Positions 14,926 to 23,996 of a stretch of DNA of 64,000 bases are shown here, one piece after another. The stretch covers positions 8,811,501 to 8,875,500 of the forward strand of contig NZ_CP127173.1 in NCBI RefSeq assembly GCF_030264295.1. The letters are read 5' to 3'. A program made the position numbers and the translations under genes. Position 1 is the first letter of the stretch. Each line of letters begins with the position of its first letter. Source of the stretch: Amycolatopsis nalaikhensis (GTDB lineage Bacteria > Actinomycetota > Actinomycetes > Mycobacteriales > Pseudonocardiaceae). A model generated the notes under the pieces. That model saw nothing but the letters and a program-made list of their open reading frames with translations. It did not search any database and was not told the DNA's origin.

Positions 14926-17286
14926 GTGCTCCGAGGGAAGACGCGCCGGGGGCCGCTGCTGGCCGTCGCGGTGTCGCTGCTCGCCACCGTCACGCCGGCG
15001 GCCGCCGCGGCGGCACCGCGGACCGTGCTGACCGCCGCCGGGCTGGACCGGCCCGTCGAGGTCGTCACCGACCGGTGGGGCGTGCCGCACATCTACGCCG
15101 GCAGCGCGGCGGACGCCTACCTGGCCCAGGGTTTTTCGGCCGCGGCCGACCGGCTGTTCCAGCTCGACCTCGGCCGCCGTCGCGGGCTGGGCACCCTCGC
15201 CGAGGTGCTCGGGCCCGCCTACGCCGAGCAGGACCGCGCCGCACGGCTGTTCCTGTACCGGGGCGACATGGCCGCGGAGTGGGCCGTGTACGGGCCCGAA
15301 GGCCGGACCGCCGCGACGCGGTTCGCCGCCGGGATCAACGCCTACCTCGACTGGGTCGAGCGCACGCCGTCGGCGCTGCCGCCCGAGTTCGCGCTCCTCC
15401 GCTACCGGCCCGCGCGCTGGTCGCCCGAGGACGTCGTGCGGATCCGCACGCACGCCCTGACCCAGAACCTCACCAGCGAGGTCGCCAGGGCGAAGGTCGC
15501 GTGCGCCGCCGGGATCGACGCCGACCGGGTGCGCGTCGGGCTGCAACCGGCGCACGAGACGAAGGTGCCGTCCGGGTTCGACCCGTGCTCGCTGCCCGCC
15601 GACGTGCTCGACACCTACCGCCTGGCGACCGCGCCCGTGCGGTTCACCGGCACCGGGGTCGCCGTCGCGCCCGCGGTTTCGGCGGAGGGCAGCAACAACT
15701 GGGCCATCGGGCCGGGCCGCACCACCACCGGGCGGCCGATCCTGGCCGACGACCCGCACCGCTCGATGGACGCGCCGTCCACCCGGTACCTCGCGCACCT
15801 TTCGGCGCCGGGCCTCGACGTCATCGGCGCCGGTGACCCGTCCGCGCCGGGGATCACCGCCGGGCACAACGGCACGGCGGCGTTCGGCATCACGGTCTTC
15901 CCCATCGACCAGGAAGACCTCTACGTCTACGAGCTCGACCCGGCCGACCCCGGCCGCTACCGCTACGGCGGCGGCTGGGAACGGATGCGCACGACCACCG
16001 AACGGATCGCCGTCCGCGGCGAAGCCCCGCGGGAAGTCACCCTCTCGTTCACCCGGCACGGCCCGGTCATCCGGGTGGACGCGGCGAAGAACCGCGCGTA
16101 CGCGGTGCGCACCGCGTGGCTGGAGCCGGGCACGGCCGGGTACCTCGGCAGCCTGCGCCTGCTGCGCGCGGGCGGGTTCCGCGAGTTCTCCGACCAGGCC
16201 CGCGCGTGGGGCGCCCCGGCGGAAAACCTGGCCTACGCCGACACGACGGGCACGATCGGCCTGGTGTCGGTGGGCCGGGCACCCCGGCGGACCGGCTACG
16301 ACGGGCTGCTGCCGGTGCCGGGTGACGGCCGGTACGAATGGAACGGCTTCGTCGACGGCGCCGCGCTGCCCGAGCGCGTCGACCCGCCCGAGGGCTACGT
16401 CGCCAGCGCCAACCAGTACAACCTGCCCGCGGGCTACCCGGTCGAGGGGCTGGGTTACGAGTGGAGCAACCCGTCCCGCTACGAGCGGATCACCGAGGTG
16501 CTGGCCGCTCGGCCGAAGTCGTCGGTCGCCGACTCCGTGGCCCTGCAGGCGGACCGGCTGTCGATCCCCGCCCGGCGCCTGACCGCGGTGCTCGCGGGCC
16601 TGTCGGGCACGGACGCGGACTCCGCGGCCGCGCTGGGACTCCTGCGCGGCTGGGACGCCGTCCTGAGCGAAGGAACGTCGGCGGGGACGCTGTTCGAGAC
16701 GTGGCTGACGGCGTACCTCGGCCCGGCGTTCGTCCAGGCGGTCGCGCCCAAGGCGCTGCCGCACGTGTACGTGCCGGACAACGCGGTGCTCGTGTCGGCG
16801 GTCGAGCACCCGGAGCCGTGGTTCGGCTCCGCCGCCGCCCGCGACCGGCTCCTGCTCTCGACGCTCGGCGAGGCGTACCGGGACCTGGCCGCCCACCTCG
16901 GTCCCGACCCGGCGGCGTGGCGCTGGGGCGGCGTCCAGACGACGACGTTCGCCCACCCGCTCTCCCCCGTCCGCGGCGACCCGGCGTGGAACACCGGCCC
17001 GTTCCCGCGCGGCGGCGACTGGTACACAGTGGACGCTTCGATCTACGACCCCGGTTCGCACCGGCAGGTGGTCGGCGCGTCCTTCCGGATGGTGCTGGAC
17101 GTCGGCCGCTGGGACGCCTCCCGCGTCGTCAACACGCCCGGCCAGTCCGGCGACCCGCGCAGCCCGCACTACCGGGACCTCGCCGCGCGCTGGCAGGCCG
17201 GGGAAACGGTGCCCCTGCTGTATTCCCGTGCCGAGGTCCGGCGCAACGCCGAACGCGTGACGGTGCTCGAACCCGGCGGGCGGTGA
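14926..17286 (+). CDS. Penicillin acylase-family Ntn hydrolase, secreted
   Basis: 786 residues from a GTG preceded by GAGGGG. A signal peptide (LLAVAVSLLATVTPAAAAAA) exports the preprotein. The autoprocessing site is AEG/SNNWAIGPGR with nucleophile Ser256, dividing alpha and beta chains. Family motifs RWGVPHIYA, AYLAQGFSAAADRLFQLDL and TAGHNGTAAFGITV are present. Relatives cleave penicillin G, acyl-homoserine lactones or cyclic lipopeptides; the acyl preference cannot be read from sequence. An upstream in-frame GTG at 14896 would add a non-signal extension and is rejected. Confidence 0.92.
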   Translation: MLRGKTRRGPLLAVAVSLLATVTPAAAAAAPRTVLTAAGLDRPVEVVTDRWGVPHIYAGSAADAYLAQGFSAAADRLFQLDLGRRRGLGTLAEVLGPAYAEQDRAARLFLYRGDMAAEWAVYGPEGRTAATRFAAGINAYLDWVERTPSALPPEFALLRYRPARWSPEDVVRIRTHALTQNLTSEVARAKVACAAGIDADRVRVGLQPAHETKVPSGFDPCSLPADVLDTYRLATAPVRFTGTGVAVAPAVSAEGSNNWAIGPGRTTTGRPILADDPHRSMDAPSTRYLAHLSAPGLDVIGAGDPSAPGITAGHNGTAAFGITVFPIDQEDLYVYELDPADPGRYRYGGGWERMRTTTERIAVRGEAPREVTLSFTRHGPVIRVDAAKNRAYAVRTAWLEPGTAGYLGSLRLLRAGGFREFSDQARAWGAPAENLAYADTTGTIGLVSVGRAPRRTGYDGLLPVPGDGRYEWNGFVDGAALPERVDPPEGYVASANQYNLPAGYPVEGLGYEWSNPSRYERITEVLAARPKSSVADSVALQADRLSIPARRLTAVLAGLSGTDADSAAALGLLRGWDAVLSEGTSAGTLFETWLTAYLGPAFVQAVAPKALPHVYVPDNAVLVSAVEHPEPWFGSAAARDRLLLSTLGEAYRDLAAHLGPDPAAWRWGGVQTTTFAHPLSPVRGDPAWNTGPFPRGGDWYTVDASIYDPGSHRQVVGASFRMVLDVGRWDASRVVNTPGQSGDPRSPHYRDLAARWQAGETVPLLYSRAEVRRNAERVTVLEPGGR

Positions 17287-19149
17287 TCAGCGGCGCCGGA
17301 GGCAGACGGTGTAGTCCAGGTACTCGCCCCAGCCCGCCGTGTCGTGCCAGCCGTAGCTGCCGTCGCGGCCGCAGAACGCCGGGTCGTAGCGGTCGTGGGT
17401 GTAGCCCGTCACGACGAAGTTCGCGCTCGCGCAGGAGGAAAACGTCAGCAAGTGTCCCGAGTCCGCGAGCCGGACGCAGTTGTTCTTCTTCGCGGCGAAA
17501 CCGTCGTCGCCGTACCGGAAGCTCAGGCACACCACCACGGACAGCGCGGGCCGCGACTCGCGGTGGGACAGCTTGTACCGCAGCTCGGGGTCGCTGCCGC
17601 ACCGGCTCGCGTCGTCGGTCCCGTGCAGGATCCGCTCGATCACGAAGTTGTGCCGGTCGCAGTCGACCAGGTGCCAGCCGGACGCGTCGGGGTTGCCGTA
17701 GGCGCACTGCCCCGCCTCGCCGGTGAAGACGTCGTCGCGGTAGAGGTATTCCAGGCACAGCACCATGGCGTCGCGGTCGCTCGTGGCGTCCCAGGAGACG
17801 AGCCAGTTCGCGCTGTCGACCCCGGCGCACGCACTTCGGGTGTCGGACGTGCCGTCGGCACGCTTGCGCACCTTGAAGTTGCCCGGCTCGCAGTCGTCGC
17901 GGTGCAGGTTCGACCGCCCGCCGGAAGAGTTCTCGTCGGCGAAGCAGTCGCCGACGGACGCGGTGAACGGCCCGTCGTCCGGCTCGGCCGAGGTCGTCGG
18001 CGGTTCCGTGGTTTCTTCGTCCGAAGTGGACACCGCGGCGACGGGATCGCCGTCGTACGCGGTGGTCTGCGTCGGTTCGGACGACGTCGCCGACGAGCTC
18101 GACTCGCTCTGGTCACGCCAGGGCGCGACCGCCAGGACGATGGCGAACACCAGGACAGTCAGCGCCAGGCCGACCGCGGTCCCGGCGAAGCGGCGGGGCT
18201 GCTCACCCGACCTGGCCAGGGTGGGGTCGAGGATCCGCGTCGGGCTCTTGAAGTGCGCGGTGCGCTCGGCGGGGGTGAGCAGTTCGCCCGCCTCGGCGTG
18301 CTCGCGCTCGATCAGCTCCCGCACGGCGTCCGGCCACACCGGGGTGCCCGCGTCCCCCACCAGCTCGGCGGGGTCCGGGCGCTCGCCGGGCGCCTTGGCC
18401 AGGCAGCGCCGCACGACGTCCCGCAGTTCGTCCGGCAGCACACTGAGGCCGGGCTCGGCGTGCACGACGTTGTAGAGGACCTGCGGCGCGGACCGCCCGG
18501 CGAACGGGCCGCGCCCGGTGCTCGCGAAGTAGAGCACCGAGCCGAGCGAGAACACGTCCGCGGCCGCGGTGGGTTCCCCGCCCTCGGCCTGCTCGGGTGC
18601 CATGAAGTCGGGGACGCCGACCAGCCAGCCAGTGCGGGTGAGGCGGCTGACGCCTTCGCCGTCGGCGGCCCGCGCGATCCCGTAGTCGATGACGCGGGGC
18701 CCGTCCGCGGCGAGCAGCACGTTGGCGGGGCTCAGGTCCCGGTGCACCAGCCCGGACGCGTGCACCTCGGCCAGCGCGGCGGCCAGCCCGGACGCCAGCC
18801 CCAGCGCGGCCTCCGGCGGCAGCGGCCCGGTCAGCTCGACGGCCCGCTGCAGCGACGGTCCGGGCACGAACTCCGAGGCCAGCCACGGCGACGGCGCGTC
18901 GGGGTCGGCGTCGACGACGGCCGCCGTGCGCGGGCCCGAAACCCGGCGCGACGCCTCCACCTCGCGGCGGAACCGCTTGCGGAAACCCTCGTCCGCCAGC
19001 AGGTGCGGGTGGATCACCTTGACCGCGACCAGCCGCCCGCCGTCCCCGCAGCCGAGCAGCACCCGGCCCATCCCGCCGCGCCCCAGCTCGGCCAGCACCC
19101 GGTAGCCGCCGAACGCGCGCGGCTCGCCGGGCTCCAGTGGTTTCACCGA
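17287..19149 (-). CDS. Transmembrane Ser/Thr protein kinase with Cys-rich extracellular sensor
   Basis: About 620 residues from the GTG at 19149, which matches the usual family start VKPLEPGEP and has a GGGAGA site. The kinase domain has the glycine loop LGRGGMGRVLLG, Lys in VAVKVI, catalytic HRDLSPANVLL and DYG in place of DFG. One TM helix (GTAVGLALTVLVFAIVLAVA) leads to a Thr/Ser-rich linker and an extracellular region with many paired cysteines in repeated blocks (GDCFADE, HRDDCEPGNFKV, HLVDCDRHNFVI). The blocks suggest a duplicated LppU-like ligand-binding module. It converges on the acylase gene with no spacer. Confidence 0.9.
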   Translation of the reverse strand, partial: SVKPLEPGEPRAFGGYRVLAELGRGGMGRVLLGCGDGGRLVAVKVIHPHLLADEGFRKRFRREVEASRRVSGPRTAAVVDADPDAPSPWLASEFVPGPSLQRAVELTGPLPPEAALGLASGLAAALAEVHASGLVHRDLSPANVLLAADGPRVIDYGIARAADGEGVSRLTRTGWLVGVPDFMAPEQAEGGEPTAAADVFSLGSVLYFASTGRGPFAGRSAPQVLYNVVHAEPGLSVLPDELRDVVRRCLAKAPGERPDPAELVGDAGTPVWPDAVRELIEREHAEAGELLTPAERTAHFKSPTRILDPTLARSGEQPRRFAGTAVGLALTVLVFAIVLAVAPWRDQSESSSSATSSEPTQTTAYDGDPVAAVSTSDEETTEPPTTSAEPDDGPFTASVGDCFADENSSGGRSNLHRDDCEPGNFKVRKRADGTSDTRSACAGVDSANWLVSWDATSDRDAMVLCLEYLYRDDVFTGEAGQCAYGNPDASGWHLVDCDRHNFVIERILHGTDDASRCGSDPELRYKLSHRESRPALSVVVCLSFRYGDDGFAAKKNNCVRLADSGHLLTFSSCASANFVVTGYTHDRYDPAFCGRDGSYGWHDTAGWGEYLDYTVCLRRR

Positions 19150-19298
19150 CCCGTTCTCCCTCCCCCGGCCCACCCCGAGCGGCCGACCGTAGGGGCGGGC
19201 GATGAAATCGGGGTGAAACGGCCGGTCCGCGGTCCGGACGGCCCGCCGTCGTGAGATGCTCGACCGCGCACGACGACCGGTGGTGAAAGGCGGAGCGG

Positions 19299-19691
19299 GT
19301 GGCCAGCTGGACCGATGTGATCAACTTCGTCCGGACGCGGTACGAGGTCCTCGAGGAGTCCGACGGCTGGCTGCGGTTCCGGCTGACCGGCCCGCGGGAC
19401 CGGACCCAGCAGGTGACGGTGCACCACCTGCCCGACCTGGACGGCGGGGCGTGGCTCGAGATCTCCTCGCCGGTCGGCCGGGCCGACGCGATCGACCTGC
19501 GGTCGCTGCTGGAGCTCGCCGGCACGGCGGCCATCGGCGGCGCGGCCGTGGTCGACGGCGTCGCCCTCCTCAAGCACACCGTGCCCATGGAGGACCTGTC
19601 GATCTTCCACGAGTTCGAGCGGCCGCTGAAGTCGGTCGTCGCCCGCGCGGACGCCTTCGAGCACCAGCTGACCGAGGCCGACGAGTTCTGA
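19299..19691 (+). CDS. YbjN-like / conserved small protein
   Basis: 130 residues from a GTG. The pattern SWTDVINFVRTRYEVLEE, then GWLRFRLTGPRDRTQQVTVHHL and WLEISSPVG, suggests the alpha-beta fold of YbjN or T3SS-chaperone-like proteins. It ends with LKSVVARADAFEHQL, a helix typical of that fold. No enzymatic residues are evident. It is the first of a rightward series of small genes next to the divergent kinase, whose promoter it faces. Confidence 0.5.
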   Translation: MASWTDVINFVRTRYEVLEESDGWLRFRLTGPRDRTQQVTVHHLPDLDGGAWLEISSPVGRADAIDLRSLLELAGTAAIGGAAVVDGVALLKHTVPMEDLSIFHEFERPLKSVVARADAFEHQLTEADEF

Positions 19692-19747
19692 CGCCGGTTT
19701 CCTCCCCGTCCGGGCGGGTATCCGCTCCCGGAGGGAAGGAGACCACC

Positions 19748-20188
19748 ATGTCGTCCGCCGACACCCGCTCCCGGCCGGGCCCGGGCTGGCTCCGTCCGGT
19801 CGTCGCCGTGGCCGGGCTGGCCTACCTCGCGCTCGGGATCGCCGGGTTCCTGACCCCCGAGACCGCGGCGGCCGGGCACGAGACCAGCCGCGCCGTGTGG
19901 ATCTTCAGCACCACGCCGATGCTCAACTTCGTGCACACCGCCGTCGGCGTGCTCGGCCTGCTCGCCGCGACGCGGCGCACCGGCTCGATCATCTACTGCT
20001 GGGTGCTGTTCGTGGGCTTCGCCGGGATGACGGCTTACGGCGTCCTCGCGACGGCGTTCGAGACGCCCGAGGACCCGGTGAACGTCAACTGGGCCGACAA
20101 CTGGCTGCACGGGCTCACCGCGGTCGCCGGGCTGGTGCTCGCGATCGTCGCCACCCGCGCGCTCACCCGGTCCGCCGCCACCCGGTGA
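19748..20188 (+). CDS. DUF4383-type four-helix membrane protein
   Basis: 146 residues with an AGGGAAGGAGACCACC ribosome region. Four hydrophobic helices: LRPVVAVAGLAYLALGIAGF, MLNFVHTAVGVLGLLAA, IIYCWVLFVGFAGMTAYGVL and WLHGLTAVAGLVLAIVATR. The N-x-x-H motifs in helices 2 and 4 (LNFVH, DNWLHG) fit the DUF4383/DoxX-like group in actinobacteria. Function is unknown; expression under envelope stress has been inferred for relatives. Confidence 0.7.
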   Translation: MSSADTRSRPGPGWLRPVVAVAGLAYLALGIAGFLTPETAAAGHETSRAVWIFSTTPMLNFVHTAVGVLGLLAATRRTGSIIYCWVLFVGFAGMTAYGVLATAFETPEDPVNVNWADNWLHGLTAVAGLVLAIVATRALTRSAATR

Positions 20189-20251
20189 TCCCGCCGTTTC
20201 GGCACGGGCACAGCGGGTAGTCCCCGGGGGACCCACCGCGAAGGAGGCCCC

Positions 20252-20290
20252 ATGCACCTCGTCAGCGCCGTCCCGCCGGGGGACGCATGA
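20252..20290 (+). CDS. 12-residue leader mini-ORF coupled to the next gene
   Basis: ATG at 20252 sits 5 bases after a perfect AAGGAGG. The 12 codons (MHLVSAVPPGDA) end in a TGA that overlaps the ATG of the next gene as ATGA. The next gene has no ribosome site of its own, so this mini-ORF probably delivers ribosomes by termination-reinitiation. It may have no function as a peptide. Confidence 0.5.
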   Translation: MHLVSAVPPGDA

Positions 20291-20715
20291 CCGCCGCCGA
20301 ACCGGCGACGGGTGAGCCTGCCGTCGTCGTGCACTACCGGTTGCACGCGGACTTCGCCGTGCCGCACCCTTCCCTGCGCCGCCTGCTGGGCACGCGCAGC
20401 GGCCTCGAACTGGACGCCGCGGGCCTGCGCGTCCGGTTCGGCCCGTGGCTGGTCGAGACCCCGCTGGACAACCTCGCCGGCGCCGAGGTCACCGGCCCGT
20501 TCCGGGCGGTGCGCGCGCTCGGCGTCCGGCTCTCGCTCGCCGACCGCGGCCTGACGTTCGGCACGACGACCGAACGCGGCGTGTGCCTGCGGTTCCGGGA
20601 GCCGGTGCCGGGCATCGAGCCGTGGGGCCGCATCCGGCACCCGGCGCTGACGGTGACGGTCGCCGAGCCGGAACTGGTCGCCGAGGCCGTCGACCGGATC
20701 GTGGCGGGGTCATGA
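20287..20715 (+). CDS. Actinobacterial protein of unknown function
   Basis: 142 residues. The protein is soluble and beta-rich, with HYRLHADFAVPHPSLRRLLGTRSGLELDAAGLRVRFGPWLVETPL, then FRAVRALGVRLSLADRGLTFG and a C-terminal helix EPELVAEAVDRIV. I do not recognise a named domain, although similar proteins are common beside membrane or PH-like proteins in actinomycetes. It is translationally coupled on both sides: the 12-codon mini-ORF ahead and the VOC gene behind (ATGA). Confidence 0.6.
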   Translation: MTAAEPATGEPAVVVHYRLHADFAVPHPSLRRLLGTRSGLELDAAGLRVRFGPWLVETPLDNLAGAEVTGPFRAVRALGVRLSLADRGLTFGTTTERGVCLRFREPVPGIEPWGRIRHPALTVTVAEPELVAEAVDRIVAGS

Positions 20716-21074
20716 CGACCACGCGCGTCCTGGCCGTGACGGTCGACTGCCGTCAGCCCGACCTGCTCGCCGAGTTCTGGGAAAAGGCGCCGGGGAACGG
20801 GAAGCGCCGCACGTGGACGGATTCGCACGGCACGACCTACACGCAGGTCGACCTCGACGACGGGCCCGCGCTGCTCTTCCAGCCGGTGCCCGAGGAGAAG
20901 GCCGTGAAGAACCGGCTGCACCTGGACGTGGCCCCGGTGGAGGGCGACCAGCGGGCCGAGGTGGAGCGGCTGGTGATGCTCGGCGCGAAGGTCCTCGACG
21001 ACCCGGCCGACGACCCGTGGATCGTGCTCGCCGACCCGGAGGGCAACGAGTTCTGCGTCCTGCCGCCGCGCTGA
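20712..21074 (+). CDS. VOC family (glyoxalase-like) protein
   Basis: 120 residues. It opens RVLAVTVDCRQPDLLAEFWEK and ends DPEGNEFCVLPPR, the usual ends of a single-module glyoxalase-like domain in actinobacteria. HLDV in the second half and the terminal Glu are possible metal ligands. It overlaps the unknown gene before it by ATGA. Ligand is unknown; many such proteins are stand-alone resistance or metabolite-binding proteins. Confidence 0.8.
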   Translation: MTTTRVLAVTVDCRQPDLLAEFWEKAPGNGKRRTWTDSHGTTYTQVDLDDGPALLFQPVPEEKAVKNRLHLDVAPVEGDQRAEVERLVMLGAKVLDDPADDPWIVLADPEGNEFCVLPPR

Positions 21075-21075
21075 G

Positions 21076-21510
21076 TCAGGAGTGGGCCTCGGGGAGGCGG
21101 ACGCCGTCGCCCGAGAACGCGGCCAGGCGGTCGTCGAAGCCGTCCGGGGCCCCGGGTCTCCGGAAGCCCGGTGGGTCCGGCTGTCCTGGGTAGCCGTCGG
21201 CGTAGCACTCCCGCACGAAGGCCACGACCGCGTCCGGCGCGGGTAGGACGTCCTCGCCGAGGTAGGCGAGCACGACCAGGTCCTCCCCCGACGGCGACTC
21301 CACGGCCACCGCCCAGCCGTCGCGCTCGTCCCACAGCAGCGCCACTTCGTGGTCGGGGAACCGCCCGAGCCGCCGTTCCAACGCCAGGTAGGCGCCCGCC
21401 GGCACGTCCACCTCGCAGAACCAGGCCGGCGCGTCCAGCTTGGCCGCGACGGCCAGCAGGTACTGCCGCAGCCCGCGCGCCGCCGCGCCGAGCCCGTCCC
21501 GTTCGATCAT
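21076..21510 (-). CDS. DUF6292-like protein
   Basis: 144 residues from the ATG at 21510. The opening GLGAAARGLRQYLLAVAAKL followed by YLALERRLGRFPDHEVALLWDERDGWAVAVE matches my memory of the actinobacterial DUF6292 proteins, often found near regulators. The C-terminal segment FVRECYADGYPGQPDPPGFRRP is low in complexity. No function is known. It converges on the VOC gene with one base between stops. Confidence 0.55.
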   Translation of the reverse strand: MIERDGLGAAARGLRQYLLAVAAKLDAPAWFCEVDVPAGAYLALERRLGRFPDHEVALLWDERDGWAVAVESPSGEDLVVLAYLGEDVLPAPDAVVAFVRECYADGYPGQPDPPGFRRPGAPDGFDDRLAAFSGDGVRLPEAHS

Positions 21511-21596
21511 CACGCCCGCCCTCGGTCGGTCCCCTTGCCGGGTGTTACCCCGCCCCCGACCGGCTGAACCCGGGCGTACCCGGGTGGCCCAACGCG

Positions 21597-22277
21597 TCAC
21601 CGTCCGTCCTCTGTGGATTCCCGACGGTCACCGGAAAGCAGGGCCAGGACGTCTTCGTCGCTCGTCTGGCGGAAATCGGCGTACCACTGGCCGACGGCGC
21701 GAAATCCCGCCGGTTCGGTCACGCAGACGACGTCGTCCGCCTCGTGCAGCAGGCGCGCCGCGGCGCCCGGGGCTCCCACCGGCGCGGCGAACACGACCGT
21801 CCGCGGGTTCCCGGCCCGCACGTCCCGCAGGGCCGCCGTCGCGGTGACGCCGGTCGCCAGCCCGTCGTCGACGAGGATGACGTCCCGGTCGGCGACACCG
21901 GCCGGGGCCCGCCCGTCGCGGTAGCGCGCGAGCCGCCGTCGCGCCTCCGCGCGCTCGCGGGCTTCCGCGCGGGCCATCCGGGCCGAGGTCAGCCGGAGCG
22001 AGCGCAGGATGGCTTCGTCGTAGATCGCGGGCCCGTCCGGGGTCACCGCGCCGACGCCGTATTCGCGGCGGCCCGGCGCGCCGATCTTGCGCGCGACCGC
22101 GACGTCGAAGTCGGCGCCGAGCCGCCGGGCGACGACGGCGGCCACCGGCACCCCGCCGCGGGCCAGCCCGAGCACGAGCGGGTCGACCCAGGTGCGCCGC
22201 CGCAGCTCGGCCGCGAGCCGCCGGCCGCCGTCCTCGCGGTCGGCGAAGACCAGCGGGACGTCCTCCCGGAAAGCCAT
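21597..22277 (-). CDS. Phosphoribosyltransferase-domain protein
   Basis: 226 residues. The PRPP-binding loop is VILVDDGLATGVTATAAL (about residues 133-150). Upstream motifs VLGLARGGVPVAAVVA and DVAVARKIGAPGRREYGVGA are those of the stand-alone type I phosphoribosyltransferases that often sit next to erythromycin-esterase or hydrolase genes in actinobacteria. The nucleobase is not predictable. It follows the broken esterase gene by 6 bases and is probably co-transcribed with it. Confidence 0.88.
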   Translation of the reverse strand: MAFREDVPLVFADREDGGRRLAAELRRRTWVDPLVLGLARGGVPVAAVVARRLGADFDVAVARKIGAPGRREYGVGAVTPDGPAIYDEAILRSLRLTSARMARAEARERAEARRRLARYRDGRAPAGVADRDVILVDDGLATGVTATAALRDVRAGNPRTVVFAAPVGAPGAAARLLHEADDVVCVTEPAGFRAVGQWYADFRQTSDEDVLALLSGDRRESTEDGR

Positions 22278-22283
22278 GCCGCC

Positions 22284-23581
22284 TCACTCACCGCTGGGGA
22301 AGGTCTGCGCCTCGAGCGGCTCGTCCTCCTCCGGCTCCCATTGGTGCAGCGGCGTGATCGCCGTGGTCTCGTCGCAGTGCACGAACGCGTCGTAGCGGGC
22401 CGACGGCACGGTGGGGACGTACCCGCCGCCGCGGTGCACGACGCCGATCGCGCGGTGCCCGCGCAGTTCCTGCGCCCACCCGTCGCCGTCTTCGAAGACG
22501 TACAGGCTGTCCTCACCGGGAACGGCTTCGTGCAGCACGCCTTCGAGGCTGTCCCGGTGCGCCTCTTCGACCGGCATCCGGCGCGCGGGCCCGCCCCAGT
22601 GGTCGGCCGCGATCACCGACCCGTGGTGGGTGCCGAACCCGACGGCGACGACGCCGGCGCCCGCGTGCCGTTCCCGGGCCAGCTGCCCGAGGTTGGTCAT
22701 GCCCGCCGCGGCCATGTCGGTCGCCCGCGCGTCGCCCACGTGCGTGTTGTGCGCCCACACGACGGCTTTGGACCGCGGCCCGTATGCGCGGAGCAGCCGA
22801 TCGAGCGTGTCGCCCATGTGAGTGTCGCGCACGTTCCAGGACCGGACACCGCCGCGGACGAGCTCCCGGTAGTACCGCTCGGCGCCGGCGACGACCTCGG
22901 CGTTCTGCTCGGCGACGAACGCCGGGTCGAGACCCGGCACGGGTCGACGTGCGCCGCCGACCGGAGCCCGGCCAGCAGGCGCACGACTTCCTCGCGGCAG
23001 TTCTCCGGCACCAGCTCGGCGGAAATCCCGTACTCACGCGGGTCTTCGCCGTACGGCTCGAAGCACCGGAACGCCCGCAGCGCCGCCTCGGCGTGGTCCG
23101 GGGCGTGCTCGTGCACGTAGTCGAGGACGCCGCGCAGGGACTCGCCGAGGCTGTAGACGTCGAGGCCGTGGAAGCCGCACGGGATCCCGCCGCCGGTCGC
23201 GTTGAACGACCGCAGCCAGGCGGCGAACTCGGCGACCTCTTCGTTCGCCCACAACCAGGTCGGCCAGCGCCGGAAGCCCCACAGCACCTGGCCGGGGTCG
23301 TTCGGCGCGCCGGGTGCCCCGGCCGCGCAGCAGTGCACGCGGTGGCACTCGGGCCAGTCGCCCTCGACGGCGACGAAGCAGAATTCCCGTTCCGCCAGCA
23401 GCCGTTTCGTGAGCTCGGCGCGCCAGCGGTAGAACTCGGCGGTGCCGTGGGTCGCCTCGCCGAGCAGCACGATCCGGGCGTCCCCGATCCGCCGGACGAG
23501 CGGGTCGAAGTCCTGCGGGCAGCGCAGCGGCCGAGCCGCTTCGCGGATCGTCGTCACGTCGTCGAGCACGGTGCGGGACAT
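22284..23581 (-). pseudogene. Erythromycin esterase-family protein, frameshifted
   Basis: Two overlapping reading frames make one family member. The 5' part (23581 to about 22935) has RIVLLGEATHGTAEFYRWR and AVEGDWPECHRVH. The 3' part (about 22940 to 22284) continues with AEQNAEVVAGAERYYREL, WNVRDTHMGDTL, WAHNTHVGDARATDM and GFGTHHGSV. All conserved His/Glu residues of the family occur, but in different frames. The switch is near 22930-22945, around DPCR in the first frame and GLDPAFVAEQ in the second. It is either a recent loss of function or a sequencing indel. Confidence 0.8.
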
Positions 23582-23617
23582 ACCGGGCGTTTGCCCGTTC
23601 CCGGACGGCGCAAAACG

Positions 23618-23956
23618 TCAGGGCCGCCAGTCGTCCCGCCAGTCGGGGTGGGCCGAGTAGACGGACGCGATCAGCTTCACCGACGTGTCGTCGTGGCTGT
23701 CGCGGATTTCGCGGCGCAGGAACTCCACCTTCTCGGCGAAGGGCACCGGGCGCCGCTCTTCCATCGCCTCGACCGGCCCGCCGACCAGCAGCAGCCCGTC
23801 ACCGCCGTGGGCGTGCATGATCCGCAGGTGCCCGCGCCGTTCGGCTTCGTCCAGCAGCGGGAGCTCGCCCGCGCGGACCCGGTCTTCGTCTTCCGCGAGC
23901 CGGGCGAGCACGAACTCGTCCAGCCGCGCGGTCTGGGTGTCGTCGAGATTCGCCAT
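23618..23956 (-). CDS. DUF6221-family protein
   Basis: 112 residues. The family shape is a helical N-terminus LDEFVLARLAEDEDRVRAG, a short middle, and the closing signature YSAHPDWRDDWRP, which matches the YADHPDYREEWRP ending I recall for DUF6221. Such proteins are common in actinomycetes and their phages; function is unknown. The middle segment MHAHGGDGLLLVGGPVEAM is unusual for the family and may be a divergent insertion. Confidence 0.7.
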   Translation of the reverse strand: MANLDDTQTARLDEFVLARLAEDEDRVRAGELPLLDEAERRGHLRIMHAHGGDGLLLVGGPVEAMEERRPVPFAEKVEFLRREIRDSHDDTSVKLIASVYSAHPDWRDDWRP

Positions 23957-23996
23957 GGGCCGGGGTTACCCGGACGGCCGCGGCGGCACACACGGG

